From Beroe ovata (taxonomy: Eukaryota > Ctenophora > Nuda > Beroida > Beroidae): a stretch of 15,892 bases of DNA. Both the position numbers and the translations under genes were made by a program. Under the pieces are notes generated by a model. The model made no database searches and was not told the DNA's origin. It was given only the letters and a program-made list of their open reading frames with translations. Location of the stretch: contig CAMPET010000262.1 of NCBI GenBank assembly GCA_946803715.1, forward strand, positions 52,397 to 68,288, in the 5' to 3' direction. Positions 7,557-15,870 of the stretch are shown here, piece by piece (the stretch's first letter is position 1; each line of letters opens with the position of its first letter).

Positions 7557-8163
7557 CGCCCGTCACAAACATGAAAACTTAAAAGCTTATAAAATAAATT
7601 AAAACCGCAATTTTGATTCTCAGCTCCGCTAGCTCTGTGCTTTGGCTTCACAATTATATTTATTAATTTCAATCAGAGTAAAATAATAAATGAATCGAAT
7701 AAAATAATGAATATGAAAAAGCAGTGCAACGCAGCGTGGCAAAATTTTAGCCACAATTAATCATTAAACACGGCCGAAAATAAAAACAAACATTCATCAT
7801 TCAATATTCATGCCAGTATATGATGACATGCCAAGAAACAACAATTGATCAGTGATGAGCAACATTATAATGAATTCCTGTTTCCTGAACTGAAACTCAT
7901 AAATTGTTAATTGACCCAAGTTTTCATGATTTCATCTTTAAATTGATATTTTATTGAACATAAATAGTAAAAAGTGGTCTCTCTAAAAAGTCATTGCCAT
8001 TAGGGGGTATTGGCCACTGTATATTTTGTTTTGGAAAACTCAGAACTTTTGACAAGCCCATAATACCAAATTTAAACAGCTTATAATGTATTACTATAAT
8101 GAGAGCCAAACCCCTAGTGAATAGTCAGTTAGGTGCTAATAAGCAATTTGAATGTATAAAAAT
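7557..8163. other. AT-rich region downstream of the Ig/sushi gene
   Basis: No gene is visible. On the minus strand this is the expected 3' untranslated region of the Ig/sushi gene followed by intergenic DNA. It is strongly AT-rich, and the short open frames have no family resemblance. Confidence 0.5.
7950..7955 (-). terminator. Candidate poly(A) signal of the Ig/sushi gene
   Basis: TTTATT on the plus strand is AATAAA on the minus strand. It lies about 210 bases beyond the stop of the candidate last exon (8164) and about 390 beyond the long-frame stop (8345). The hexamer is common by chance in such AT-rich sequence, so this is tentative. Confidence 0.3.
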
Positions 8164-8286
8164 CTAATGGTGGCCAGTAAGCTGTACATTTGAAAATTTT
8201 CTTGTTGTTATCAAGTCTTTTGGTTGCTGAACTTTGCTTGCTGTGGATGCAGGGTATGGGCTTTCATCTCTGACAGTTTCTAATCC
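8164..8286 (-). CDS. Candidate alternative last exon (cytoplasmic tail) of the Ig/sushi gene
   Basis: Directly downstream of the long frame, an acceptor (TATTTCCAG|GGATTAG) opens a 40-codon frame ending in TAG: GLETVRDESPYPASTASKVQ, then QPKDLITTRK and FSNVQLTGHH. Its composition (charged, Ser/Thr/Pro-rich, no hydrophobic run) suits a cytoplasmic tail. In-phase donors exist at CAA|GTTTTA (exon end 8372) and GAG|GTTCTC (8354). Alternatively GCAA|GTGAAT (8386) joins in phase to the acceptor TTAG|AAACTG inside this frame. All three donors are weak, and a 41-codon open frame can occur by chance, so the exon is a proposal, not an established part of the gene. Confidence 0.35.
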   Translation of the reverse strand, partial: GLETVRDESPYPASTASKVQQPKDLITTRKFSNVQLTGHH

Positions 8287-8344
8287 CTGGAAATATATCC
8301 TTAGTCAAGGAAAATGAAAACAAACAAAGTGTGATCTAAAGAGA

Positions 8345-11300
8345 TCAGAGAACCTCTATAAGCTTTAAAACTTGGCACAATTCACTTGCCTTTCCTGATC
8401 CATGTGTTTTGAGACAGTAATATACTGAGATAGTTGTGAAGCAAGTCATTGTGACAAAGGCACAGACTATCAATGTGACCATAATCGAAATGTTATCTTC
8501 TTCTTCAACATAAAGACACTTGGGAATATCTCCTATCAGATGACCATCCCTACACAGCACTGCTTGGTTTTCATTTGAAAGAACAAACCCCTTTGAACAG
8601 GATGGAATGATTGATTCTTCCGATGGTAAGTAGTTTCTTAGGAATATACCATTGGCAATAGTTGGTAGAATGCATGCACTTGCAGGGATAACTGCAATAT
8701 GCTTGGACATTGGAGGTTTGTTATGGTAGGTGGTCACACATGCATACAGACCATACATACTTTCATTTAGATCTGAAAGTGATAGTACAGATTTGATAGT
8801 ATTTCCAGAAGAAGAGTGTGATGAGGACATCATTTTCTCTGACATGAAATGCCAATAGATTTCCTCTGACTGGGGGTTCTTTGATATGGAACAAGTGAGG
8901 TCAAGCGAACCTCCATTGGTCACAACACCATTCATTTCAATATGTTTGATTCCAAATGCTTTAACATGGCTGGTCTGAGTCCATACTTCTTGTCCATTGT
9001 CAACTTTTAGAGTTATCTCTGAATCCAGCACCAGAGGCCATCTCAAATATGATACTATGTAGCTATCATTAACATCTGATAATTCAGCCTCTGCAACGAC
9101 TCCATTGATTGTGAACTCAAACTCCACACTATCAGAAAGTTTTGGGATAACTGCTTTTGCCTCTGCAATGCCACCATATCCCACAAGTTCTGAGGTTACC
9201 GCTAACGAGTTGGGCAAAAGAACAACAATATTTGCTTTGTCCGAAACAGCAGTCCCATGATCACCGTAATCGATTTTACACACAACATCATAGTCGCTGT
9301 GTTCCACAACTTGTACTGATAGTGTCGATTGCACAATGTTATCATCAATATATCTGGTTACATGTGACTGATGAATAAGGCCATCAGTATTCCATATCAC
9401 TGTTGTGTCAACTTCTGTATAATCAAAAAATTCACAAAACAGATCGAATTCGAGTGCTGGAGAATTCTTGAGAAATCTCGCGCTGCTGGGACCTCTTGTT
9501 ATACCAAGTGGAGCTAATGATTTCTTTGGTGAAGTGATTTGAAGAAAATCAGTTCCAAATATTGCTGTACACTGGACCTCTCCTATTTCTCTATCAGAAA
9601 GTGAGGTAAAGTAATAGGATGACTGAGACACACCTTGATGTCCATCATAAACCACATCATCATCCTCAAATAGCCGCTCGGTGTTGAGATTCCATGCAAT
9701 AGCTACGGGGGGCAAGGGACCAGTGACCTCACACTGTGCTCGGAATCCATGGCTCATCAGCACAAAGTTATCTGTTATAAAGACAGAGTAGGAGACTGTC
9801 TCACCTTTATCCGAAATCAGAGTCACATCATCTCCAAATAGAGCTACGCAATGGTACTCCCCCTCCATTGATGTTGTGAGTGTTGAACGGTATTCGACTG
9901 GTGTGACCTGTTCAACACTCGTGCCCTCCTGAATATCCCCATCAGAGCTCTGCCAAGTTATTCCAACAACACCCGGTCCAATGATCGAGCAGTATAAAGC
10001 TGCCACCCCTGCAATTAGAATCGTATCAGATGGATGAGTCAAGAATCGTCTAACAGTAGCTCGTGCTTGTTTTGAGTAGAATCTGTCCCCGGATACTGTG
10101 GTAGCTACACATTGAACCATCGCATCTTCTTGCACATTGTCAATGGTAAATTGGTTTGTTTCTTTAACACTTGTACCCATAGTTAAACCATCCAGACGCC
10201 AAGATATTTCAGCTGAAATATCAGAGAATTCGCATTGGAATGTAATCGATCCTCCAGATATCACCACTTGAGACTCTGGGTGCTGTAAAAACGCATTGCT
10301 CGCCAACGTGACCTTTCCTTCACTCAGAATATCCCTGCCACTTGTTGTTGCTTTGCACTGGTACATACCACTGTTCCTAACAACCAATTTTGATACTAGC
10401 AGTTGATTGTTATTCTCAGTCAAATGAGTGCCATCATTTTCAACAACTTCCCCATCTTTAAACCAGCTTATAGCTGATCCATATTCTGCAAATGGCATTG
10501 AGCAAGAAACAGTTACTTGCTCTCCTTCAAGGAGTGCAAAGTCACTCAAACCCTCCACAAACCCAATGACTTTCACAACAACTGGGTCTGATTCTGAGAT
10601 ACCAACCCCTATGAACTTTGTTTCACAGATATAACTCCCTGATTCTGTGATTTTGGGGCTGGGAACCGTGTGGACGCTAACCCCAACTCCGTCAACAGCA
10701 TAGGTCTTCTCACTGATGATTGTATTGTGTTTCGTCCACCACATGAGCACTGAATAGCCTGCTGGCGCAATTGCTGAGCACAACAAGTGTAATGGTTCAG
10801 ATATTGGAACTACGATCTCAGCAACTGTGACAATGGGTTTCAAGTGTAAAATAGTCTTCTTTGGGCTGGTCAGTTCAACTGAATCACTGGATGCGATGCA
10901 GTAATACCGAGCTGAGTCCTCAAGGAATTCCTCATCAAAAATACACAGCTGTCTGTCATGATCAGTAGTGATATCAGTTGTTTGGATCACGGAGCTATCC
11001 CTCACTAGATGACATTGATCAACCTGAACACCACTTTCAACTATACACGTGAAGTTGAATGGTATTGGTCGGATGATGAATTCAGGGGTGTCAGTGAGTG
11101 TTATTCTGGAACATTCCGCTTTCTCAGCACAGGAAATAGTCCCCTGTCCCTCTCCATTGGGTAGTGTGAACCCGGCATCACAAAGCACAGTAACATCAGA
11201 GTTGGTGGTCACCAGTGTGTATTCAGGGGGGTGAACAGAGGCATATGTAGGTTTCCTCACTCTACACACCTCTACACACATCATGGCGGATGTTGAAGCT

Positions 11301-13033
11301 GTTGACAAGGTTGACAGTCCGGTAGGACATGATGTACACGTGTTTGGTTCCATCTCATCTTGATAACTGCCAAGTGGACATGGCACACACTTGCCCCCCG
11401 CTACAATCCAGCCGTCGCCGCATATCGCACAGAACCCATTCCTCAGAACAGTGAACTCTGGACATTCCACGACATCTACAGCACTACTGGCTACCCCTAC
11501 AACACCAGATCTCTTTATCCTCGTTACACCATCAGATGATTGTGATACATGCTCATCTAATATTGTCATGAAATCGGTCTCCTCGATAAATGTTTTGATT
11601 TCCCCAAGTTTTGCGCGTAGTTTACCGTCATCAGTAGACTCAAGCGTTGAATAGTTGAATGTCAGAAATGTCGAACATCTTTCTGGCATGTCATTAATAT
11701 CATCTGTCTTTCCCAAGATTGGTTCAGGCCAAGTCAAGTCACCTAGCTCCAGCTTCACACCCTGGACATGAGACTGCAATAACTGGAGGAATTGCGGATA
11801 TGCTGCCTCAATATGCGAAATCCAGGGTGACGAGCAAGATATCTCTATTTCATGAGTAAGAACACGGGTGAGTGGTGTTGTTGTTGCGTCACAAATCACA
11901 GTTGTGGAGGTTGTAGTCCAGTTTCCATCAACACACACAATCATAACATCAGTATCAGGTGACACATACCCTGGATTGCACTTCAGATAGCACGTGTTCT
12001 CACCACATTCCCATCTTCCTTCAATTGGATTCGATAACACGGGACATGACTTACATACAGTCAAATTCATCGATTTAAATGCTGAGTGTTTAGCATTCTG
12101 AACTGATTCAGTCCGACTAAGACCACATTCATAAGTCCATGTCCCAGGGGAATCTGCCGACTTTATTTCCAGATATTCAACAAGATACTGTCCACGCTTC
12201 TGGGTAAAACCATCCTTATCAATCGCAATTCCATTTCTCTGCCACATTATAGCTGATCCAGGGACAGAATCAATGGCACAGGTAATTGTGAACGAATCCC
12301 CGACTTTTATCTCGGACGAAGGTGTCATGAACACGACTCCTAACACCTCAATAGCCGTCCCCTCTGACTCGCTACTAGCCTGACCTTCTCCCTGAAGACT
12401 CCAGATAGCTTTGCATTTGTAAACCCCACCGTCAGTACTCTCAGTGCTGGGTATATGGAGTTCAGAAATGTACTGGTTGTGCTCGGCGGAAAATATGACA
12501 GATCCGACCTTGTCATTGCTGAAGATTTTGTCGTTTTTGTACCACTGGATTGAAGGTAACGCGATATTGCCGTTCATAACGAGGCAGCGGAGGGAAAGGG
12601 GAATGCCCTGGAGTGCATATTTCGACACAACCGCAAGATTTACCGATAGCACTCTTATATCAACCCGCTGTGAACTAAACAGAGTATTACCAACAACCGC
12701 TGAACATTGAACAACCGTACCATCGTCACCCGGTGTCAATGCTGACACCGTAAGTGTTGACACCCATCTGTTTGTTCCGGCTGATACCTTTTCCAAGAAC
12801 TCATCACTGGTAACAGGTACACTGTTAATTATCCAATTGATTGTGCCAGCTGCGGAGCTGGTCACACTGCAGGTAAACTCAGCAGAGCTCCCTGATGTAG
12901 CAACGACAGAATCTGGGGTCAGTGTCACAACAGAATCATGTGTCAATGTCACGTGCTCATCTGTCACAGATGTCGCAGTGCTGCTACGTTTCCATGACAG
13001 GGCGGTGAGAGAGATGAGTAGTAGGAGTTTCAT
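8345..13033 (-). CDS. Large Ig/sushi type I membrane protein, single-exon frame
   Basis: A 1562-codon frame without an intron. Domains in order: signal peptide about 1-20 (MKLLLLISLTALS); Ig-like domains near 35-128, 130-231 and 233-326 (Cys pairs 55/110, 150/207, 252/303); sushi near 327-381; a Cys-poor region 390-520 ending in RIKR|S at 505-508, a furin-type site; an ephrin-receptor-like Cys repeat 524-590; sushi 590-641; Ig-like 645-732, 733-823, 824-911, 915-995, 997-1085, 1085-1172 and 1178-1272; a Cys-less Ig-like region 1275-1360; Ig 1361-1449 (1381/1432); sushi 1454-1506; transmembrane helix about 1515-1540; short tail. Core Trp residues (IQWYKN, ISWFKDG, IYWHF) and YxC motifs (VYKC, MYQC, EYHC) confirm the Ig fold. 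At least six N-glycosylation sequons are present. An in-frame TGA three codons upstream of the ATG supports the start. A cell-surface adhesion or recognition role is inference; I do not recognise a named orthologue. Confidence 0.9.
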   Translation of the reverse strand: MKLLLLISLTALSWKRSSTATSVTDEHVTLTHDSVVTLTPDSVVATSGSSAEFTCSVTSSAAGTINWIINSVPVTSDEFLEKVSAGTNRWVSTLTVSALTPGDDGTVVQCSAVVGNTLFSSQRVDIRVLSVNLAVVSKYALQGIPLSLRCLVMNGNIALPSIQWYKNDKIFSNDKVGSVIFSAEHNQYISELHIPSTESTDGGVYKCKAIWSLQGEGQASSESEGTAIEVLGVVFMTPSSEIKVGDSFTITCAIDSVPGSAIMWQRNGIAIDKDGFTQKRGQYLVEYLEIKSADSPGTWTYECGLSRTESVQNAKHSAFKSMNLTVCKSCPVLSNPIEGRWECGENTCYLKCNPGYVSPDTDVMIVCVDGNWTTTSTTVICDATTTPLTRVLTHEIEISCSSPWISHIEAAYPQFLQLLQSHVQGVKLELGDLTWPEPILGKTDDINDMPERCSTFLTFNYSTLESTDDGKLRAKLGEIKTFIEETDFMTILDEHVSQSSDGVTRIKRSGVVGVASSAVDVVECPEFTVLRNGFCAICGDGWIVAGGKCVPCPLGSYQDEMEPNTCTSCPTGLSTLSTASTSAMMCVEVCRVRKPTYASVHPPEYTLVTTNSDVTVLCDAGFTLPNGEGQGTISCAEKAECSRITLTDTPEFIIRPIPFNFTCIVESGVQVDQCHLVRDSSVIQTTDITTDHDRQLCIFDEEFLEDSARYYCIASSDSVELTSPKKTILHLKPIVTVAEIVVPISEPLHLLCSAIAPAGYSVLMWWTKHNTIISEKTYAVDGVGVSVHTVPSPKITESGSYICETKFIGVGISESDPVVVKVIGFVEGLSDFALLEGEQVTVSCSMPFAEYGSAISWFKDGEVVENDGTHLTENNNQLLVSKLVVRNSGMYQCKATTSGRDILSEGKVTLASNAFLQHPESQVVISGGSITFQCEFSDISAEISWRLDGLTMGTSVKETNQFTIDNVQEDAMVQCVATTVSGDRFYSKQARATVRRFLTHPSDTILIAGVAALYCSIIGPGVVGITWQSSDGDIQEGTSVEQVTPVEYRSTLTTSMEGEYHCVALFGDDVTLISDKGETVSYSVFITDNFVLMSHGFRAQCEVTGPLPPVAIAWNLNTERLFEDDDVVYDGHQGVSQSSYYFTSLSDREIGEVQCTAIFGTDFLQITSPKKSLAPLGITRGPSSARFLKNSPALEFDLFCEFFDYTEVDTTVIWNTDGLIHQSHVTRYIDDNIVQSTLSVQVVEHSDYDVVCKIDYGDHGTAVSDKANIVVLLPNSLAVTSELVGYGGIAEAKAVIPKLSDSVEFEFTINGVVAEAELSDVNDSYIVSYLRWPLVLDSEITLKVDNGQEVWTQTSHVKAFGIKHIEMNGVVTNGGSLDLTCSISKNPQSEEIYWHFMSEKMMSSSHSSSGNTIKSVLSLSDLNESMYGLYACVTTYHNKPPMSKHIAVIPASACILPTIANGIFLRNYLPSEESIIPSCSKGFVLSNENQAVLCRDGHLIGDIPKCLYVEEEDNISIMVTLIVCAFVTMTCFTTISVYYCLKTHGSGKASELCQVLKLIEVL

Positions 13034-13207
13034 ATCCCTTCATTTCATGGTATCTAACGAGTACCGCGGTGATGAATGTTACTATAATTATATGTATTAC
13101 TATAATTACTATGTATCAGTTATCTATTATCGGACAATTCACCATGTATCGATAAGCGATAAGTGATGTTCGGGAACCAGATTCTACATAAGGAGGTGGT
13201 GAAAAAA
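13034..13207 (-). promoter_or_regulatory. Proximal upstream region of the Ig/sushi gene
   Basis: Directly upstream of the ATG lies a very AT-rich tract (13079-13115) with two near-identical units, TTACTATAATTA and TTACTATAATTA/C, that on the minus strand reads like TATA-type sequence (ATACATATAATTATAG). The distance of about 50-80 bases from the ATG suits a core promoter with a short leader, but no transcript evidence is available. Confidence 0.35.
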
Positions 13208-13303
13208 GGCAATGTGTCGCAGTGTCGCAGTGTATCAGGCATCGTGCCGCAGTGTCGCAGTGTATCAGGCGATGTGTGGCAGTGTAACAGGCAATGCGTC
13301 GCA
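13208..13303. repeat. Minisatellite upstream of the Ig/sushi gene
   Basis: Two full 30-bp units start at 13208 and 13238 (GGCAATGTGTCGCAGTGTCG then CAGTGTATCA, with a few differences). A 22-bp unit at 13268 lacks one internal 8-bp sub-repeat (GTGTCGCA), and a 14-bp partial unit starts at 13290. The array begins 175 bp upstream of the ATG and could vary in copy number between individuals. Confidence 0.85.
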
Positions 13304-15046
13304 CGATTTTGATGAACGATGTCCGAGGGATAAGAATCATTATCGTGACTCGTGAGATATGGATCAATAAGCGATATTGAAACTAAAGGAACGGCATGAA
13401 ACTGTAGATTAAACAACCTCGAGCATGGCATTAATCGAAACATTTAATCGCATACAGTGCAATAGTAGTACAGTTTGCATGTGATTAGTTAAGCTATTCG
13501 TCTCAGCAGTGTTACAGACAATCAGCTTCGTTTGTAGAACGTATCATAGTTTCTGATGCTCAAAGAGGTCGAGAGTTCCACGTGTCCATGCGAAAAAGAG
13601 AGAGAAAGTCAGATAATAGTTGTGCGAAGACAAGCAGGATTCTGAGATTGAGTTGCACTACAGTCAACAATGAATACTGAGATATGACGTTTTTATTAAA
13701 ACTTGAAAGTGAAAGCAGTTCTTCACGAGCATGCGATTGCCAAAAAAAAATGAATTTTAGCTTATAAGACTTCACGGCTTTTATTGAATTTAAGGTACAC
13801 TATTTCCGATCTCATGCAATTTCTGATCTCTGAACATGAAAGCAAATCTTCATGATTGACGAATCACTGTAAGAATAGAACAAATCTGTCTACTTACTCA
13901 CGATAAAGCATTTACATATCACTATTCGTATTGTATTCGTAACGTCGAAGATGAACGAATTTCGAGTTTCTTATACCTTCGGTAGTGTACACCTTAATAA
14001 TCTGAATCTCAATAGTCAACACTGATTATCGAGCTAGAACGGAAAAATTTAAATACTTCGGCAAAAAGGGAGATGATTCTCGAAACTTGCAACTTCAGGT
14101 CATGATATCGCACTACTTATGGTAGTGTCCGCTAATCATGTGTGATGCCGTCACAGGCCCCGTAAATATAAATGGTTGAATTGACTACCAATACAGGGCC
14201 CAAAGATACTACATATGTAGCGCGCGAAAACAAAATAATGATGTTTTGTTACAGTTAGCATTTACCATATCAAGGTGTTCCGGCCGGCCGCGCCGCGCGC
14301 ACACGGGTTGATACTGATTTCAGCGATCAACACAGAATGGTATCCTTGGGGAGTTGGGGAAGGTTCCTAAATGATAAATCTCATAACTGATTTCTGGAAA
14401 ACAAAGGGGCCTGCCTTGATTCTCGATGGCCAATCTTTTTCTCATGACTCACCAGATGGTGATTGACCAGCGGAAACTTTGATTCGACCAATGATCAATG
14501 AGATACACTGTATCTGAAAATTTGAGACCTTCCCAGAAATACCATTCTCTTTAAAAACAATAGATGTTCGAGAATCGCAGATTACTTACTAAGTGAAACA
14601 GAGATTTAAATCTTTATTTTCAGAACAAAATATTTACTTATTGATCATGGGGTGACATCACCTTGTCAAGGAATTGGATTTAAAGACTGAAGGGAATGTA
14701 AAAATGTTTCCCAAAACACTGGACTGAATCAAGAACGGCATGAGGCGACAATTTCTTGAAATGGTGAAACTGGGGTAGCAATGGCGATACATTTGATCCA
14801 CGAATATTCAAATCTCCGTTAATATGGACACAATAAAAAAGGAACAAGTGATTTGCCATCGGTCGTAGCAACAGTGCGTGGTTGTATTGGAATTACCATA
14901 TCGCGGATCACAGCCCCTACACAACAGCGACAAATTCACCGTTTTTAGTCGCGAGAAAATAATGGACTATTTCCGATCACTGCAACATTTTTTCTTAAAA
15001 TTTAAGTGGAGGTCTTTTGAAAACCGTTATTGTATTCGTTATACTA
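13304..15046. other. Long intergenic stretch, no gene recognised
   Basis: This AT-rich region lies between the Ig/sushi gene promoter and the 3' end of the beta-TrCP gene. No open frame on either strand shows family resemblance or exon-like conservation. It holds a CTACATATGTAG palindrome (14209-14220), a GC-only island (14281-14300), and an AATAAA on the minus strand near 14613-14618, about 780 bases after the beta-TrCP stop. Confidence 0.55.
14281..14300. other. 20-bp pure G+C island
   Basis: CGGCCGGCCGCGCCGCGCGC is entirely G and C inside strongly AT-rich DNA. It starts with overlapping GGCCGG palindromes. Its origin is unknown; it resembles in composition the GCGCGC tracts at 2743-2761 and 7170-7340. 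Confidence 0.7.
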
Positions 15047-15135
15047 TGATAGAGCAACTACTGCATAACACTATAAAACGGCTTGTTAGCCATCAGGAAT
15101 CGTACTTTCTCAATAAAACAATAGTTGCTCTATCA
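15047..15135. repeat. Small foldback repeat (16-bp inverted repeat)
   Basis: TGATAGAGCAACTACT (15047-15062) and AATAGTTGCTCTATCA (15120-15135) are inverted copies matching at 15 of 16 bases, with a 57-bp AT-rich spacer. Size and form fit a MITE remnant or foldback element. No clear target-site duplication is visible. It lies 264 bp or more beyond the beta-TrCP stop codon. Confidence 0.75.
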
Positions 15136-15398
15136 AAGATACACGGCTACATGATGCACTCTAAATTGTATAAACATAAGACAGCTGTAACAGAAAGTCA
15201 AACATACTCACGGCACTTTTCATTTTATAAATTGTTACCCTTTCACGCCACTTAGATTATGATTACTTCAATGTGTGGTGATGAATTTGTGTTGTCAAAT
15301 TGGGACACCGGTCTATGACGATCAATGTTTGAATCGGTGTGACTCATACTACTCAGCCGCTCTCTTTAGCCGCTCTGGAGCCGTGTCGGTAACACAGC

Positions 15399-15641
15399 TC
15401 AGGAAGAATCGCCGAGCGAATCAAGCGAGTTGGCAGAACCGAGACGTCGGAGAGTGTTATCCGTTTCTGAAAGATCCAGACTGGACGTCTCTGAGTAGGT
15501 GTGTGTCTTTCTGACATGCTGGAAGTCGCTGTAGTAGTCGTGGGGAGAGAGGAAGTCGAAAATGACAATTGTGTCGTCATGTGAGGAAGATACGATTTGG
15601 AATTCGTCGAATTGGAGTCTGAAAACTCGGCCCCTGTGTTC
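15399..15641 (-). CDS. BTRC: Beta-TrCP/Slimb-type F-box WD40 protein, last exon (partial gene)
   Basis: An acceptor (CCAATTTCAG|GAACAC) opens an 80-residue phase-0 frame ending in TGA. Its start, [20 protein letters not shown] followed by [11 protein letters not shown], is the last WD40 blade of beta-TrCP (vertebrate BTRC/FBXW11, fly Slimb, worm LIN-23). Beta-TrCP is the substrate receptor of an SCF ubiquitin ligase, where the WD40 propeller binds phosphodegrons such as that of beta-catenin. The blade-closing WD is FD here. A Ser/Thr-rich tail follows ([32 protein letters not shown]), about 45 residues and longer than I expect for the vertebrate proteins. The F-box and other blades must lie beyond the right edge. 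Vertebrate BTRC and FBXW11 cannot be told apart here; most invertebrates have a single gene. Confidence 0.93.
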   Translation of the reverse strand, partial: EHRGRVFRLQFDEFQIVSSSHDDTIVIFDFLSPHDYYSDFQHVRKTHTYSETSSLDLSETDNTLRRLGSANSLDSLGDSS

Positions 15642-15680
15642 CTGAAATTGGAAGCAGGCATTAGCAAATGTTGGGATCGG

Positions 15681-15870
15681 ATAATATATAGTTACTTAAC
15701 GAGAAAGTGTGGGATAACACGATATATGCCTCGAGCGAAGCGAGTGGCATATATCTCATTATTCACCGAAGCCGAAGGCTGAGTTGAATAATGGATTGTT
15801 TTCATCGAGGGCGAAGCCCGAGTTGAAAACATGATGTTATCACAACTTTCGAGTTAAGTAACGATATTAT
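15681..15870. mobile_element. Foldback element with cloverleaf potential in a beta-TrCP intron
   Basis: The outer arms at 15681-15719 and 15835-15870 are inverted copies of roughly 36 bp with small indels (ATAATAT..GTTACTTAAC, GAAAGT, ATAACA shared). Inside are three adjacent hairpins: GATATATGCC/GGCATATATC (15721-15730, 15746-15755), CATTATTCA/TGAATAATG (15757-15765, 15785-15793) and GTTTTCA/TGAAAAC (15798-15804, 15824-15830). Their tips are GCGAAGC, AGCCGAAGGCT and GGGCGAAGCCC, each a GAA triloop closed by a C-G pair. There is no coding potential. It fits a MITE or foldback transposon, but the regular three-arm design is unusual. The element lies entirely in the intron before the last exon. 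Confidence 0.85.

Noticed and set aside
11049-12710. Several 60-90 codon plus-strand frames opposite the Ig/sushi gene
   Set aside because: They are shadows of a 1562-codon frame with strong domain evidence on the other strand.
14878-15255. 125-codon plus-strand open frame
   Set aside because: No domain, signal or biased codon pattern is recognisable, and it spans a foldback repeat (15047-15135). In AT-rich DNA without other support I treat it as chance.
15275-15514. 79-codon plus-strand open frame
   Set aside because: It is the antisense shadow of the beta-TrCP last exon, whose minus-strand frame is unmistakable.
15681-15870. Cloverleaf element as a tRNA gene or tRNA-derived SINE
   Set aside because: The four-arm shape suggests it, but there is no A box or B box (GGTTCGANTCC), the arms are the wrong lengths, and there is no A-rich tail.
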